DNA from: CBDCMJ01 sp965224325
GTDB lineage: Bacteria > Chloroflexota > Dehalococcoidia > Lucifugimonadales > UBA3495
Reading direction: 5' to 3'
Assembly (NCBI GenBank): GCA_965224325.1
Contig: CBDCYT010000020.1
Span: 186,001-250,000, forward strand
Length of the DNA: 64,000 nucleotides
Shown here one piece after another: positions 52,465-60,600 of this stretch; within the stretch, counting starts at the first letter, position 1, and each line of letters opens with the position of its first letter. Position numbers and translations under genes: made by a program. The notes below the pieces were generated by a model. That model was given only the letters and a program-made list of their open reading frames with translations, searched no databases and was not told where the DNA came from.

Positions 52465-52834
52465 TGGACCTCCGGGAGAGGGGATCACTGCCGGCGATGG
52501 CTGCCGGCGGTTTTTTCTTGTGGATTTTCCGTGTGGGTTTTCTCTCTGGATTTTCTCCGGGATGGAATCTGAGAGGGTGAGCAAACTCCGCCGAGGGGTG
52601 TAGTCCCACTGGGGCTGGCGGTGGGTGAGGACCGCGTCCTTTACCTGTGGAGGGCCGGCGGCCAATCCCGGCATTCGGCCAGGTTCACCCTTCGCCGAAA
52701 ACGCATTATGGGTCTAGGGACGGACTCCGTCAAGGCGGCCCGGCCTGGCGGCCTGGGGCCTTATAGTAGTCTACTTCAGACCCCACCTCCGCTCGCCCTG
52801 GTTCGCCGGCGGCTGCCCTTGGGGAAGTTCATTG

Positions 52835-52990
52835 TTGGAAAGGCTTGCCGGGAGGGGTCCACGGGTGGCTAGGTTGGAAAGGCTTGCCTCGAGGGGTCCA
52901 CGGGTGACTAGGTTGGAAAGGCTTGCCGGGAGGAGGTAACGTGCAACTAAGCCGACCAGGTTTGCCGGGGTGGGTCGATGGGCAACTGAA
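52835..52990. repeat. 39-bp tandem repeat, about four degenerate units
   Basis: Units begin at TTGGAAAGGCTTGCC... at 52835, 52874 and 52913, with a weaker fourth at about 52952. The period is 39 bases, i.e. 13 codons. In the minus strand it encodes a repeated ASLSNLVTRGPLE-like 13-mer within an unsupported 89-codon frame (52771-53040). No known gene covers it. Confidence 0.75.
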
Positions 52991-53047
52991 AGCCCCCGGC
53001 GCGAGAGGCGGTCAGTGAAGGCCCTAAACAAATTCCCCATAGATAAG

Positions 53048-53077
53048 ACCGGGGCCCACGCAAAGCAGGGCCCCGGT
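53048..53077 (-). terminator. Terminator-like hairpin after A-type Fe-S gene
   Basis: Stem ACCGGGGCCC (53048-53057) with GGGCCCCGGT (53068-53077), 10 bp perfect, 37 bases past the stop of the A-type Fe-S gene. On the minus strand it is followed by CTTATCTAT, a weak U-rich tail. Confidence 0.65.
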
Positions 53078-53113
53078 GATTTACCGGTCTACGTCAGGAA
53101 AAGCTAATGGGGT

Positions 53114-53482
53114 TTAGTGTCCCCCACAGCCGCCGGAACCGCAACCACAGCCGCCGGAGCCGCAACCGCAGCCACTACCACATCCCCCGCCGCTGGAAAA
53201 CACGGGGTTGTTAATAACGAACCCCACCTGGCCGCCGAAATTCTCCACGTAGTCTATGGTGGCCTCTTCCAAAAACGGCGCGCTATCGGAGTCCATCAGG
53301 AACTTGACGCCCTCTACGTTCATGACTGTGTCATCGGGTTGGGTCTCTTTCTCCACAGTCAGCATGTATTGAAGGCCGCCGGACTCAGCCGGCATGGCGA
53401 TAACCCGAAGGCTGTTGTCCTGTTCCTCCTGTTCAACCATAACTTCTTTGAGCTTTTCAATGGCCAGATCAGTTATTTCCAT
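53114..53482 (-). CDS. HesB/IscA-family (A-type) Fe-S protein with Cys-rich tail
   Basis: 122 residues with the A-type carrier fold: ITDLAIEKLKEVMVEQEEQD, LRVIAMPAESGGLQYMLTVE, GVKFLMDSDSAPFLEEATID and VGFVINNP in order. Canonical A-type proteins have a first ligand Cys (GGCSGFQY) and a C-terminal CGCG; here the first Cys is missing (ESGGLQY) while the C-terminus is expanded to a Gly/Cys tail, GGGCGSGCGCGSGGCGCGSG GCGGH, with six Cys and a final His. It may bind a cluster or metal differently from IscA/ErpA. Single gene with its own terminator; no isc/suf genes adjacent. Confidence 0.88.
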   Translation of the reverse strand: MEITDLAIEKLKEVMVEQEEQDNSLRVIAMPAESGGLQYMLTVEKETQPDDTVMNVEGVKFLMDSDSAPFLEEATIDYVENFGGQVGFVINNPVFSSGGGCGSGCGCGSGGCGCGSGGCGGH

Positions 53483-53730
53483 TATCTATACTCACGCTCC
53501 TCGCGGTATGTTCTGGCGGTAGACCTACGCTTCCCTGGGACCCAACGTAGGCTACCACACAGAAAACTTACGGTCAACATCAGGTTCGACATGTCTGTAC
53601 GAATAGAAGGGATGAGAGTGTCAAATCAGCATTGACAGATTCGAAAACGTTTCTCTAACCTGCATACTAATAAGCTAAATGAATCTGACGGCAAGGGTGG
53701 AAACCTAAGCCGCCGGCGGTGGTTCCAAGA
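53483..53730 (+). other. Leader region upstream of capsid operon
   Basis: Non-coding, between the Fe-S gene and the prohead protease gene. It contains TTGACA (about 53632) as a possible -35 element and a structured stretch near 53690-53722 with AGGGTGGAAACCT and CCGCCGGCGG. It ends in a strong terminator directly ahead of the capsid genes. Confidence 0.45.
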
Positions 53731-53763
53731 GGGACAAACCTTTATGGTCGTTGTCCCTTTTTT
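53731..53763 (+). terminator. Rho-independent terminator ahead of the prohead protease gene
   Basis: GGGACAA (53731-53737) pairs with TTGTCCC (53751-53757), followed by TTTTTT (53758-53763). It points into the capsid operon, 54 bases before its first start codon, with no plus-strand gene upstream, so it is a candidate attenuator or the end of a small RNA. Confidence 0.75.
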
Positions 53764-53816
53764 CGTCTAAACGAGGCGGAAACGTATCCGGAATTTATGG
53801 ACACGGAGGTGAGACC

Positions 53817-54653
53817 TTGCATCACGCAGCTCAGCGCTCCTGGGAAAGGGAGCGTCTGTTTGAAGCGCTGGAAGCCTTCACCCAGGGAGTGGGAGACTCG
53901 CCCTTGATGCACAAGTGGCGGGACGCAGGACGTCAGGCGGCCAACGATGGCCAGCAGCAGCCAATGGCGTTTGTGCTTTCCACCGACGAGGTGGACCGGT
54001 ATGGCGACGTTATCGAGGCCGACGGGTGGAAGCTGGCGTCCTATCGCAACAACCCGGTGTTGCTTTGGGCTCACGACTATACCCGGCCGGTGATAGGCCG
54101 CGCCGTGGATACGTGGACAGAATCCCACCGTCTGCTGGCGAAGATGGAGTTTGCTTCCACCCCGTTTGCCCAAGAGGTGGCAGGGCTGTACGAGGGGGGC
54201 TACCAACGTGGTGTTTCCGTCGGGTTTAGACCGCTCCGGTACGAGGAGCGCCGGCACGAAAAAACCGGGGCGTTACTGGGCCTCCGCTTCCTCGAACAGG
54301 AGTTGTTGGAGGTTACCGCAGTGCCGGTGCCAGCCAACCGCAATGCCTTGAAACGGGCCTTGGACGAAGCTCCCCGAGTAGGCGAATACCTGCGCCGCAC
54401 CATCGCTGTGCCGTCCAACGGGACCGGGAACGGGACTGTCGCCGACGGTGCGGCGCTGGAGGCGACGTGGCCTGTGCTTTCGGCGAGGGTAGATGACCTG
54501 GCCAAGCTGGCGCATGAGCTGGCCCAGCTGGCGCATGAGCTGGCCCAGATGGTTACGGACATGGGGCTTAACGATCACAGCGCCCTTGAAAGACCATCCG
54601 GCGAGTCCAGCGTTACTGACCTGTTGTCCTTGCTGAGAGAGGCCCATCGCTAG
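53817..54653 (+). CDS. HK97-family prohead protease
   Basis: 278 residues from TTG 53817 (GGAGG seven bases upstream). S78-type prohead protease that trims the capsid protein during head maturation. Signatures: NNPVLLWAHDYTRPVIGRAV with the catalytic His near residue 85, GGYQRGVSVGFRPLRYEE with the catalytic Ser near 130, and LLEVTAVPVPANRNAL near 170. The C-terminal part has a heptad-like duplication (LAKLAHELAQLAHELAQ), perhaps a scaffold-like coiled coil. It is immediately upstream of the capsid gene, the normal order, but portal and terminase are elsewhere. Confidence 0.92.
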   Translation: MHHAAQRSWERERLFEALEAFTQGVGDSPLMHKWRDAGRQAANDGQQQPMAFVLSTDEVDRYGDVIEADGWKLASYRNNPVLLWAHDYTRPVIGRAVDTWTESHRLLAKMEFASTPFAQEVAGLYEGGYQRGVSVGFRPLRYEERRHEKTGALLGLRFLEQELLEVTAVPVPANRNALKRALDEAPRVGEYLRRTIAVPSNGTGNGTVADGAALEATWPVLSARVDDLAKLAHELAQLAHELAQMVTDMGLNDHSALERPSGESSVTDLLSLLREAHR

Positions 54654-54730
54654 GCGTCCCGGCCCGCACCGGCCGACGCTTCGACCCATATTTCCTGGCC
54701 CATTTCTGAACCAATATTTGAGAGGTAACA

Positions 54731-56062
54731 ATGACCCTAGGAACGCAAGACTTGGAGTTAATCAAACGGGAGATAGCTGATATCCGTGGCTTTTATCAGT
54801 CGAGGATGGACGCCGAACTACCTCCGTTGAAGGAGGAAGTCGACCGGCTAGCCGCCCAACTGGACCGGGTTCATTCTATGTGGAGGGACGGAGAGAAACG
54901 GGCCATATTGGCCCGGTTCGGCGGGGGAGAACGGCTTCGGGTTCCTTACGGCAAATACAATGGGTTGGACATTTTGGACTTGGCCTGCATTCGCAGTCTG
55001 TTAAGTGCTCAAGTCCGGGAACCTTCAGGTATAAGTCCCCGGATGCTGGAAGATTGGCAAGTTAATCTGAAGGCGGCAATGGACTCGACGTCGGCGGGTT
55101 CCGGGGACGAGCTGGTGGACACCCAAGAGGCGCGCGCCTTGTGGGACGACGTCAACCTGGAAACCACCGTAGCTCCGCTGTTCAATACGATTCAGATGCC
55201 CAGCAACCCGTTTCAGATTCCCCTTCAGCTGGGTGAGGTCAACTGGTATCCGGGCGCCGAAAACGTGGTTGTCAAAAGTACGGCGCTGAGCACAGCCCGC
55301 CAGACCCTCACCGCTTACGAGCTGGTGGCCGAAGTCCCGTGGTCTTATGACCTGGATGAGGATGCGGTTATCGCCATGATGGAGGAACTGCGGCGCGGAT
55401 TGTTGCGGAACGCCAGGGAAGTCATCGACGACGTGATCCTTAACGGCGACACGACCAATACCAATAACATCAACGCCGATGGGGCCACCATAGCCACCAC
55501 CGACGCCGGAAAAGGCCAATGGCTGCTGGGCTTCGATGGATTGATACACCTGCCTCTGGTGGACAACTCCAGGCAGGCCAACAACCACGCCGCCCCTGTG
55601 TCAGACGACATGTTCAATGAGGTCCGCGCCAAGATGGGCAAATACGGCGTGCGGCCCTCAGAAACGGTTTACATAACCGATATCAACACCTATCTCCGGG
55701 CTCTAAGCGTCAGTAATTTTAGGACTTTAGACCGGTTCGGCCCCCAGGCCACGGTGCTTACCGGTCAGCTCGGGGCAGTGGAAGGAATACCCGTCATCGT
55801 CTCTGAGCAGATGAGGGCTGCTGACACCGACGGTAAGGTCACCGACCGCGGCAACGTCACCGAGACGGGCCGTCTTCTGGTGGTAAACCGAACTCAGTGG
55901 CGGGTCGGTTTCAAGCGCGAACTCAGTATCGAAACCGTTCGCGATCCCCAGAAGCGCCAGAACATTATGGTGGTAAGCTTCCGGATCGCGTTGCAAGAGC
56001 GCAGCGGCAGCCGGTCCACCGCCACTCACACCGCCCTTCAATACAACATCACCGGCGTTTAG
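54731..56062 (+). CDS. HK97-fold major capsid protein
   Basis: 443 residues. The N-terminal ~65 residues are coiled coil (MDAELPPLKEEVDRLAAQLD), the delta domain expected to be cut off by the protease. The mature part has SAGSGDELVDTQEARALWDD, PLFNTIQMPSNPFQIPLQLG, the P-domain helix region EDAVIAMMEELRRGLLRNAR EVIDDVILNGD, and TVLTGQLGAVEGIPVIVSEQ M near residue 345, all standard for HK97-like capsids. GAGAGG precedes the ATG. Confidence 0.92.
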   Translation: MTLGTQDLELIKREIADIRGFYQSRMDAELPPLKEEVDRLAAQLDRVHSMWRDGEKRAILARFGGGERLRVPYGKYNGLDILDLACIRSLLSAQVREPSGISPRMLEDWQVNLKAAMDSTSAGSGDELVDTQEARALWDDVNLETTVAPLFNTIQMPSNPFQIPLQLGEVNWYPGAENVVVKSTALSTARQTLTAYELVAEVPWSYDLDEDAVIAMMEELRRGLLRNAREVIDDVILNGDTTNTNNINADGATIATTDAGKGQWLLGFDGLIHLPLVDNSRQANNHAAPVSDDMFNEVRAKMGKYGVRPSETVYITDINTYLRALSVSNFRTLDRFGPQATVLTGQLGAVEGIPVIVSEQMRAADTDGKVTDRGNVTETGRLLVVNRTQWRVGFKRELSIETVRDPQKRQNIMVVSFRIALQERSGSRSTATHTALQYNITGV

Positions 56063-56137
56063 CCGTATCGAGCCGCGTGGCATGGGGCGGAACAACAAAG
56101 AATAACTCCCTTATTAGATGAGGTGGAGAGGAATTGA

Positions 56138-56602
56138 ATGACCACTATCAGTCAAACCGACCCTACAGCCTCGGTTGTGAGGAACATGATATCGCCCGCC
56201 CAGAGTGGGGGAGACTACGTCATGAAACGCTACATGGTGCGGGTCCTGGCTTCGGGTGACGCCGGCCTATTTGCCTTCGCCGTTCAAAATCCGGAAGGAG
56301 TGGACTGCGTTATCACCAACGTTATCGTGGACATAACCACCGCCGGAGGGATGGCCGGTTCTGTCCTGGACGTGGGCGTAGTTGACAGCGCTGCGGGCGC
56401 CGGTGATGGCGTCATAGACGGGCTGGACCTGAACTCGACCGGTACTGCGGACCGTCATAAGAACGGCGGGGCCAACGGAGGAGCGCCGGTCAAGTGGGAC
56501 AAAAGAGGAGGGGCCAACGACCACGTTACCGGTAAGATTCTGGTCCAGAATGCCGCTGACTTGGCCGGTAGAGTGATCATCGAATACGTGCCGTTGAACT
56601 AG
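56138..56602 (+). CDS. Probable head-associated protein of unknown function
   Basis: 154 residues, Gly/Ala/Asn-rich and predicted all-beta (AGLFAFAVQNPEGVDCVITN VIVDITTAGG, SVLDVGVVDSAAGAGDG, GKILVQNAADLAGRVIIEYV). I recognise no named family. Position right after the capsid gene and the composition suggest a head decoration or fibre-like protein. GAGAGG precedes the ATG. Confidence 0.65.
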   Translation: MTTISQTDPTASVVRNMISPAQSGGDYVMKRYMVRVLASGDAGLFAFAVQNPEGVDCVITNVIVDITTAGGMAGSVLDVGVVDSAAGAGDGVIDGLDLNSTGTADRHKNGGANGGAPVKWDKRGGANDHVTGKILVQNAADLAGRVIIEYVPLN

Positions 56603-56632
56603 GGCGGGCCGACATTCCAGCCGGAACTCCCC

Positions 56633-56998
56633 ATGAGACCTGGGTCGTTTCATTCACCCCTGAGTTCCCGGGGGGAGTTCCGGATAATCGCCGAGACTTC
56701 AGAGATTTACCAGGGATTTACAAGAGATTTAGTTGATCGTCCCCCTCCAAGTCCAACAAGAGAGGGTCCACGTCGTTATCTCGGGAACAATAGAAGTCCG
56801 GTCTGCCAAGACCTGAACGAGGAACGGACTAACCTGGATGCGCCTTACCTGAAGGCCGTGGAAATGAGGGATTCCGTGCTTATGCAGCAAATAACTGACC
56901 GAAAACAGACACTGCGGGACATTGTACAGACTTCTGACCTGTCTTTAGCGATGACTCTACGGCAACTCAAAGCTCGCCGGGCCCAGGAGCTTACATAA
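56633..56998 (+). CDS. Small hypothetical protein in capsid operon
   Basis: The last ~60 residues (LNEERTNLDAPYLKAVEMRD SVLMQQITDRKQTLRDIVQT, ending RRAQELT) are helical and look genuine; the first half is low-complexity and may be untranslated, in which case an internal start such as ATG 56864 is used. The stop overlaps the next start (TAATG), indicating coupling. Could be a head-tail adaptor or virion accessory; no family recognised. Confidence 0.5.
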   Translation: MRPGSFHSPLSSRGEFRIIAETSEIYQGFTRDLVDRPPPSPTREGPRRYLGNNRSPVCQDLNEERTNLDAPYLKAVEMRDSVLMQQITDRKQTLRDIVQTSDLSLAMTLRQLKARRAQELT

Positions 56999-57183
56999 TG
57001 AGTCAATTGAGCCGGGCTCGTATATCCAAGGCGTATGCCGCCGTCGCCGGCCTGACCATTGCGACCATCGCGGGTTTGGAGGGCTACGCATTGAGCCAAG
57101 GAGTCAATGGCAACGCGCTGACCGCGTCCTTGGCCGCCATTGCCGGCCTTGGCGGCGCGGGTATAGGCAGGCTTTTCAAGTAA
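56998..57183 (+). CDS. Small hydrophobic protein, holin-like
   Basis: 61 residues: a short basic start (MSQLSRARISKAY), a hydrophobic stretch (AAVAGLTIATIAGLEGYAL), a polar turn (SQGVNGNAL) and a second hydrophobic stretch (TASLAAIAGLGGAGIGRLF). Two short membrane segments in a phage operon suggest a holin or membrane anchor, but no lysis enzyme is present. It starts inside the previous stop codon. Confidence 0.55.
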   Translation: MSQLSRARISKAYAAVAGLTIATIAGLEGYALSQGVNGNALTASLAAIAGLGGAGIGRLFK

Positions 57184-57424
57184 TCGCGGCCCGCATACAG
57201 CCTCGCGCCGCCATGAATACATCTGCCGGTTCCCGGCGAACTCCTCCCGGCGAATTTCCCTCGGCGAATTGCTAACGTAGGTGAAGCCGGAACGCGAACG
57301 TTTCGCAGGTCAGCTGGGCGCTGGGTCTAGAGAACGCGGCGTGCAGCGACCGGTGGGCGGGTACACACCCTGCTTCGGTGCACGCTATCCTGTCGGTCCT
57401 CGATTGAGCGGGCCGCCGGCATTG

Positions 57425-57580
57425 GGCTTGTCTCATAAAGCTGAGTCCTCCAGCATCCTACCTTTCTGGATTCCCGCGAAGGCGGGAATTGCGGATGGCC
57501 TTCTGGGCCGCGTATGGCTATGAAAACCGCTATTTTCATGGCAATGACGGAAGAATGAAAAGGCCATGCGGCCCAGGGTG
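57425..57580. repeat. Chimeric repeat: family A left end joined to family B right end
   Basis: Starts GGGCTTGTCTCATAAAGCTG like family A, continues through TTCCCGCGAAGGCGGGAATT and the GCGTATGGCTATGAAAACCG / CTATTTTCATGG module, and finishes with GACGGAAGAATGAAAAGGCC, the right end of family B. A further degenerate CGAAAGCGGGAATCCATATG lies at about 57630. It follows the phage capsid block. Confidence 0.65.
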
Positions 57581-57839
57581 TTTTAATTGTCTGCCGCCAG
57601 TCATACCCGCGGCTCACCCGTCTTTCCCCGAAAGCGGGAATCCATATGTTCTTGATGTTGGACAAGCCCAAAGTGCATGGGAAAACAGGAGTTGTCGCGA
57701 AAACTAAAAGACAGTTACCCCGGGCCGGGTCACGATGACGCGGCTCCGGTTCGGGTATATACTGAAGACGCGTCTACTTCAGTCCCACGACAAGCATGTT
57801 TGCTTCCAGCCTACAACCACTGCGATAAAGGTCTGAGCC

Positions 57840-58628
57840 ATGTCTGATGATATTCTGGTGGAACGCCAACCACCCCTTGCCACCGTGACGTTTAACCGTC
57901 CCCGCCAACGGAATGCCATAAGCCTTTCCATGTGGAGAGAACTGGCCGAGCTGCTGGAGGAATTGGACGTCGACGGTCAGGTCCGGGCGATAGTGATCAC
58001 CGGAGCGGGCAAGGAGGCCTTTTCGGCGGGGGCGGACATTCAGGATTTCGAGGAGCACCGGTCCGACTCTGTCAAGGGCAGGAGATACAACCAAGCTGTC
58101 GACCGGGTGCTGGCGACATTGCCCCGCATGGTTACACCCACCATATCGATGATCCATGGGTTTGCTGTGGGAGGCGGTTGCGAGCTAGCGGTCGCCACGG
58201 ACCTGAGAATCGCTGAAGAGGGAAGCCGTATGGGGATTCCGGTGGCCCGCCTCGGAATCACGGTAGGCCATCAAGAAATGCAGGGTTTGGTCAACTTGGT
58301 GGGCAAGGGCAACGCCATGTATATCTTGCTTTCCAGCAGGTTGCTTGACGCCCAAGAAGCCCTTCGCATCGGCTTGGTGAATCAGGTGTGCCCCAAGGAC
58401 GAGTTGGAGCTATACACTTACGGCCTCGCCGAAGAGATAGCTTCGCTGGCTCCTCTGTCCCACGCCGTGAATAAGAAAACCATTGCTCAGGTCCTGGCCA
58501 AACCATTTCTGGGGGACCTGACGCCCGAGGAATCGGACCTGCCCCTTACCCAGTTCGATACGCAGGACTACCAGGAAGGCTACCGGGCATTCTTGGAAAA
58601 GCGGCGGCCCAGCTTCAAAGGAGAGTAG
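57840..58628 (+). CDS. Enoyl-CoA hydratase/isomerase family protein
   Basis: A 262-residue crotonase-fold protein. TFNRPRQRNAISLSMWRELA at the start, GAGKEAFSAGADIQDFEEHR near residue 60 (oxyanion-hole segment), and MIHGFAVGGGCELAVATDLR IAEEGSRMGIPVARLGI near 105-135. The usual catalytic Glu pair cannot be assigned with confidence, so hydratase, isomerase or another crotonase activity is possible. Single gene, preceded by repeat-rich DNA. Confidence 0.92.
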   Translation: MSDDILVERQPPLATVTFNRPRQRNAISLSMWRELAELLEELDVDGQVRAIVITGAGKEAFSAGADIQDFEEHRSDSVKGRRYNQAVDRVLATLPRMVTPTISMIHGFAVGGGCELAVATDLRIAEEGSRMGIPVARLGITVGHQEMQGLVNLVGKGNAMYILLSSRLLDAQEALRIGLVNQVCPKDELELYTYGLAEEIASLAPLSHAVNKKTIAQVLAKPFLGDLTPEESDLPLTQFDTQDYQEGYRAFLEKRRPSFKGE

Positions 58629-58803
58629 CCGTCGCCCACAGTTCGGCTCAATTGATGGCGAACCAAGCTTGGCCCCATCATGACGGGACGCTCCACTTCT
58701 TCGTGGCCCGGCCGGCCATTGAGATGGGGCGCCCCACTGCGTTCAGGCCCAACTAAAAAGAACGCTTGAAGCCAACCCCGAGCGTTTTTAGCGGAGGGGG
58801 AGT

Positions 58804-59580
58804 GTGCGGGCACCGAGACCTGGCGCTAGAAAAAGGGCGGACCTCCTTCTAGTGGGCAGAGGCTTGGCCGAGACTCGTGAACAAGCCCAGACATTGATTA
58901 TGGAGGGACTGGTTTTCGGCCCCGCCGGCAGGGTCGCTAAGCCCAGTTCTTTGTTTTCCGACGCGACGCCCCTTGAGGTTCGCGGACGGCTTCCCTTTGT
59001 GGGACGAGGCGGGGAGAAGCTTGCTCACGCGCTGGAGGCGTTTAATCTGCCGGTGCAAGATTCGGTGGCGTTGGACGTGGGGGCCTCCACCGGCGGCTTC
59101 ACCGATTGCTTGCTGCAACGCGGCGCCCGGCGGGTCTACGCGGTGGACGTCGGCCACGGCCAGCTCGATTATCGCCTCCGGGAAGACCCTCGGGTGTCCG
59201 TTATGGAGAGACTCAACGCCCGCTATGCTTTCTCACTGCCTGAGCCGGTGGACCTGGTTACCATCGACGTTTCCTTCATCTCGTCGGAACTAGTCATACC
59301 CTCCGCCATGGAACATCTGAAGCCCGGGCTTCCAATGATAGTGCTGATCAAACCCCAGTTCCAGGCCCGGAGAGAGGAGGTGGGCCGCCGAGGTGTGATC
59401 AAGGACCCCCAGGTCCATGCCCGGGTGCTGAGCCGCTCCATTTCCTGGGCCGTGAACAGGGGTCTGCGGCTGCGCGGCCTTTGTCCCTCTCCCATACTGG
59501 GGGATGCAGGCAATCGGGAATTTTTCTTGCTTCTCAGTGAGGCGCAGAACGCACCCGCGCCCAACATGTCCTTAGATTGA
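58804..59580 (+). CDS. tlyA: TlyA-family RNA 2'-O-methyltransferase
   Basis: 258 residues: an N-terminal S4 RNA-binding domain (KRADLLLVGRGLAETREQAQ TLIMEGLVF) then an FtsJ/RrmJ-type SAM methyltransferase domain (FVGRGGEKLAHALEAF, VALDVGASTGGFTDCLLQRG as SAM motif I, VDLVTIDVSFISSELVIP, IVLIKPQFQARREEVGRRGV with the catalytic Lys). TlyA methylates 2'-OH of cytidines in 16S and 23S rRNA and determines capreomycin sensitivity in mycobacteria. GTG 58804 has GGAGGGGG upstream. A hairpin follows the stop. Confidence 0.93.
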   Translation: MRAPRPGARKRADLLLVGRGLAETREQAQTLIMEGLVFGPAGRVAKPSSLFSDATPLEVRGRLPFVGRGGEKLAHALEAFNLPVQDSVALDVGASTGGFTDCLLQRGARRVYAVDVGHGQLDYRLREDPRVSVMERLNARYAFSLPEPVDLVTIDVSFISSELVIPSAMEHLKPGLPMIVLIKPQFQARREEVGRRGVIKDPQVHARVLSRSISWAVNRGLRLRGLCPSPILGDAGNREFFLLLSEAQNAPAPNMSLD

Positions 59581-59601
59581 TTTTCAGCTTGATTTTCGAT
59601 G

Positions 59602-59629
59602 AAGGCCATCCTTCCCGAAGAATGGCCTT
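59602..59629 (+). terminator. Terminator-like hairpin after tlyA
   Basis: AAGGCCAT (59602-59609) pairs with ATGGCCTT (59622-59629) over a 12-base loop, followed by GGGGCTTGTT. Weak U-tail but well placed, about 20 bases past the stop. Confidence 0.55.
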
Positions 59630-59723
59630 GGGGCTTGTTATGTGTTGGAGTGGCGCCGGAGGCTCCACGATAGTGGATTCGGAGACCCTTGTTAACTAAT
59701 CACCAGTCCAGGAGGCATTATTA

Positions 59724-60197
59724 ATGGACGTTTCCGAAGTGGCAGAGATTTTGGTCGCCCAGGGAAAGACGGTTTCGGTGGCTGAGGCCGATACCTGCGG
59801 GTTGGTGGGCTACATGCTGGGGACCGTGCCTGGCGCGTCACGGTACTTCCCCGGAGGCGTTATCGCCTATACCGGAGGCTTGAAACAGCGGATACTCGGA
59901 GTACCGGACGAACTCTATGACACCTACGGGAGCGTCAGTGAAGAGATGGCTATCGCTATGGCCAGAGGTGTTCGGGAGCTCACCGGGACTGATTTCTCGG
60001 TCTCCGTGACTGGGGTAACCGGCCCCTCGGCGGGGCGGTCGGGTTATCCCGTAGGCGCCTTTTTCATCGGCCTATCCGTGAAGGATGGCGTTGACCGGGC
60101 GGAGAGGATACAAGTGGATGGGGACCGGGATACCACCAAACGAGCGTCGGCCCAGGCTGCCATCGACCTCTTAGGCCAGCACCTTAAGTCAAGTTGA
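59724..60197 (+). CDS. CinA C-terminal domain (PncC-like) protein with altered active-site motif
   Basis: 157 residues matching the nicotinamide-nucleotide amidase domain of CinA: VAEILVAQGKTVSVAEADTC GLVGYMLGTVPGASRYFPGG VIAYTGGLKQRILGVPDE and SVSVTGVTGPSAGRSGYPVG AFFIGL. The normally invariant ESCTGG, whose Ser is catalytic in PncC, reads EADTCG here, so deamidase activity is doubtful. Lys of TGGLKQRILG is kept. GGAGG precedes ATG 59724. It is the free-standing form without the N-terminal molybdopterin-like domain. Confidence 0.88.
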   Translation: MDVSEVAEILVAQGKTVSVAEADTCGLVGYMLGTVPGASRYFPGGVIAYTGGLKQRILGVPDELYDTYGSVSEEMAIAMARGVRELTGTDFSVSVTGVTGPSAGRSGYPVGAFFIGLSVKDGVDRAERIQVDGDRDTTKRASAQAAIDLLGQHLKSS

Positions 60198-60241
60198 AAC
60201 CGGTAAGCTAATACAGGGCCGGTAGTTTCCCGGAGTTACGC

Positions 60242-60487
60242 ATGATCACAGTGTTTGGCGCCATCGCCGTCGCCGCAATGTTTCTAGCCTATTGGCGGGA
60301 ACGAAGCTCAAAATGGATGGTATTGGCGTTCGCCGTAGCATCTCTGCTGACTTCAATCTACAGCGGCCTAGTGGAAGCATATCCCATCACGGTGATTGAA
60401 GCTCTTTGGGCCGCGGTTGCGATGCAGCGTTTCCTGCGGCGCAGCCGAGACGAAAAACTCACGCCGGTGGGCGAGACTGGTGCTTGA
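60242..60487 (+). CDS. Small membrane protein
   Basis: 81 residues with two or three hydrophobic helices (VFGAIAVAAMFLAYW, WMVLAFAVASLLTSIYSGLV, ITVIEALWAAVAMQRFL) and a polar C-tail. It lies 44 bases after the CinA-like gene and may be co-transcribed. Function unknown. Confidence 0.7.
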   Translation: MITVFGAIAVAAMFLAYWRERSSKWMVLAFAVASLLTSIYSGLVEAYPITVIEALWAAVAMQRFLRRSRDEKLTPVGETGA

Positions 60488-60600
60488 TCGCAGTGGTCAA
60501 TCTCGGATGCCCGGCTGCGTCCCATCAGAGATTGACTCCAAGTCTCCGGCGCCCCTAGGGAGTGGCCTGCAATGGGGTGAACGGACGTCGGCGATGAGGG

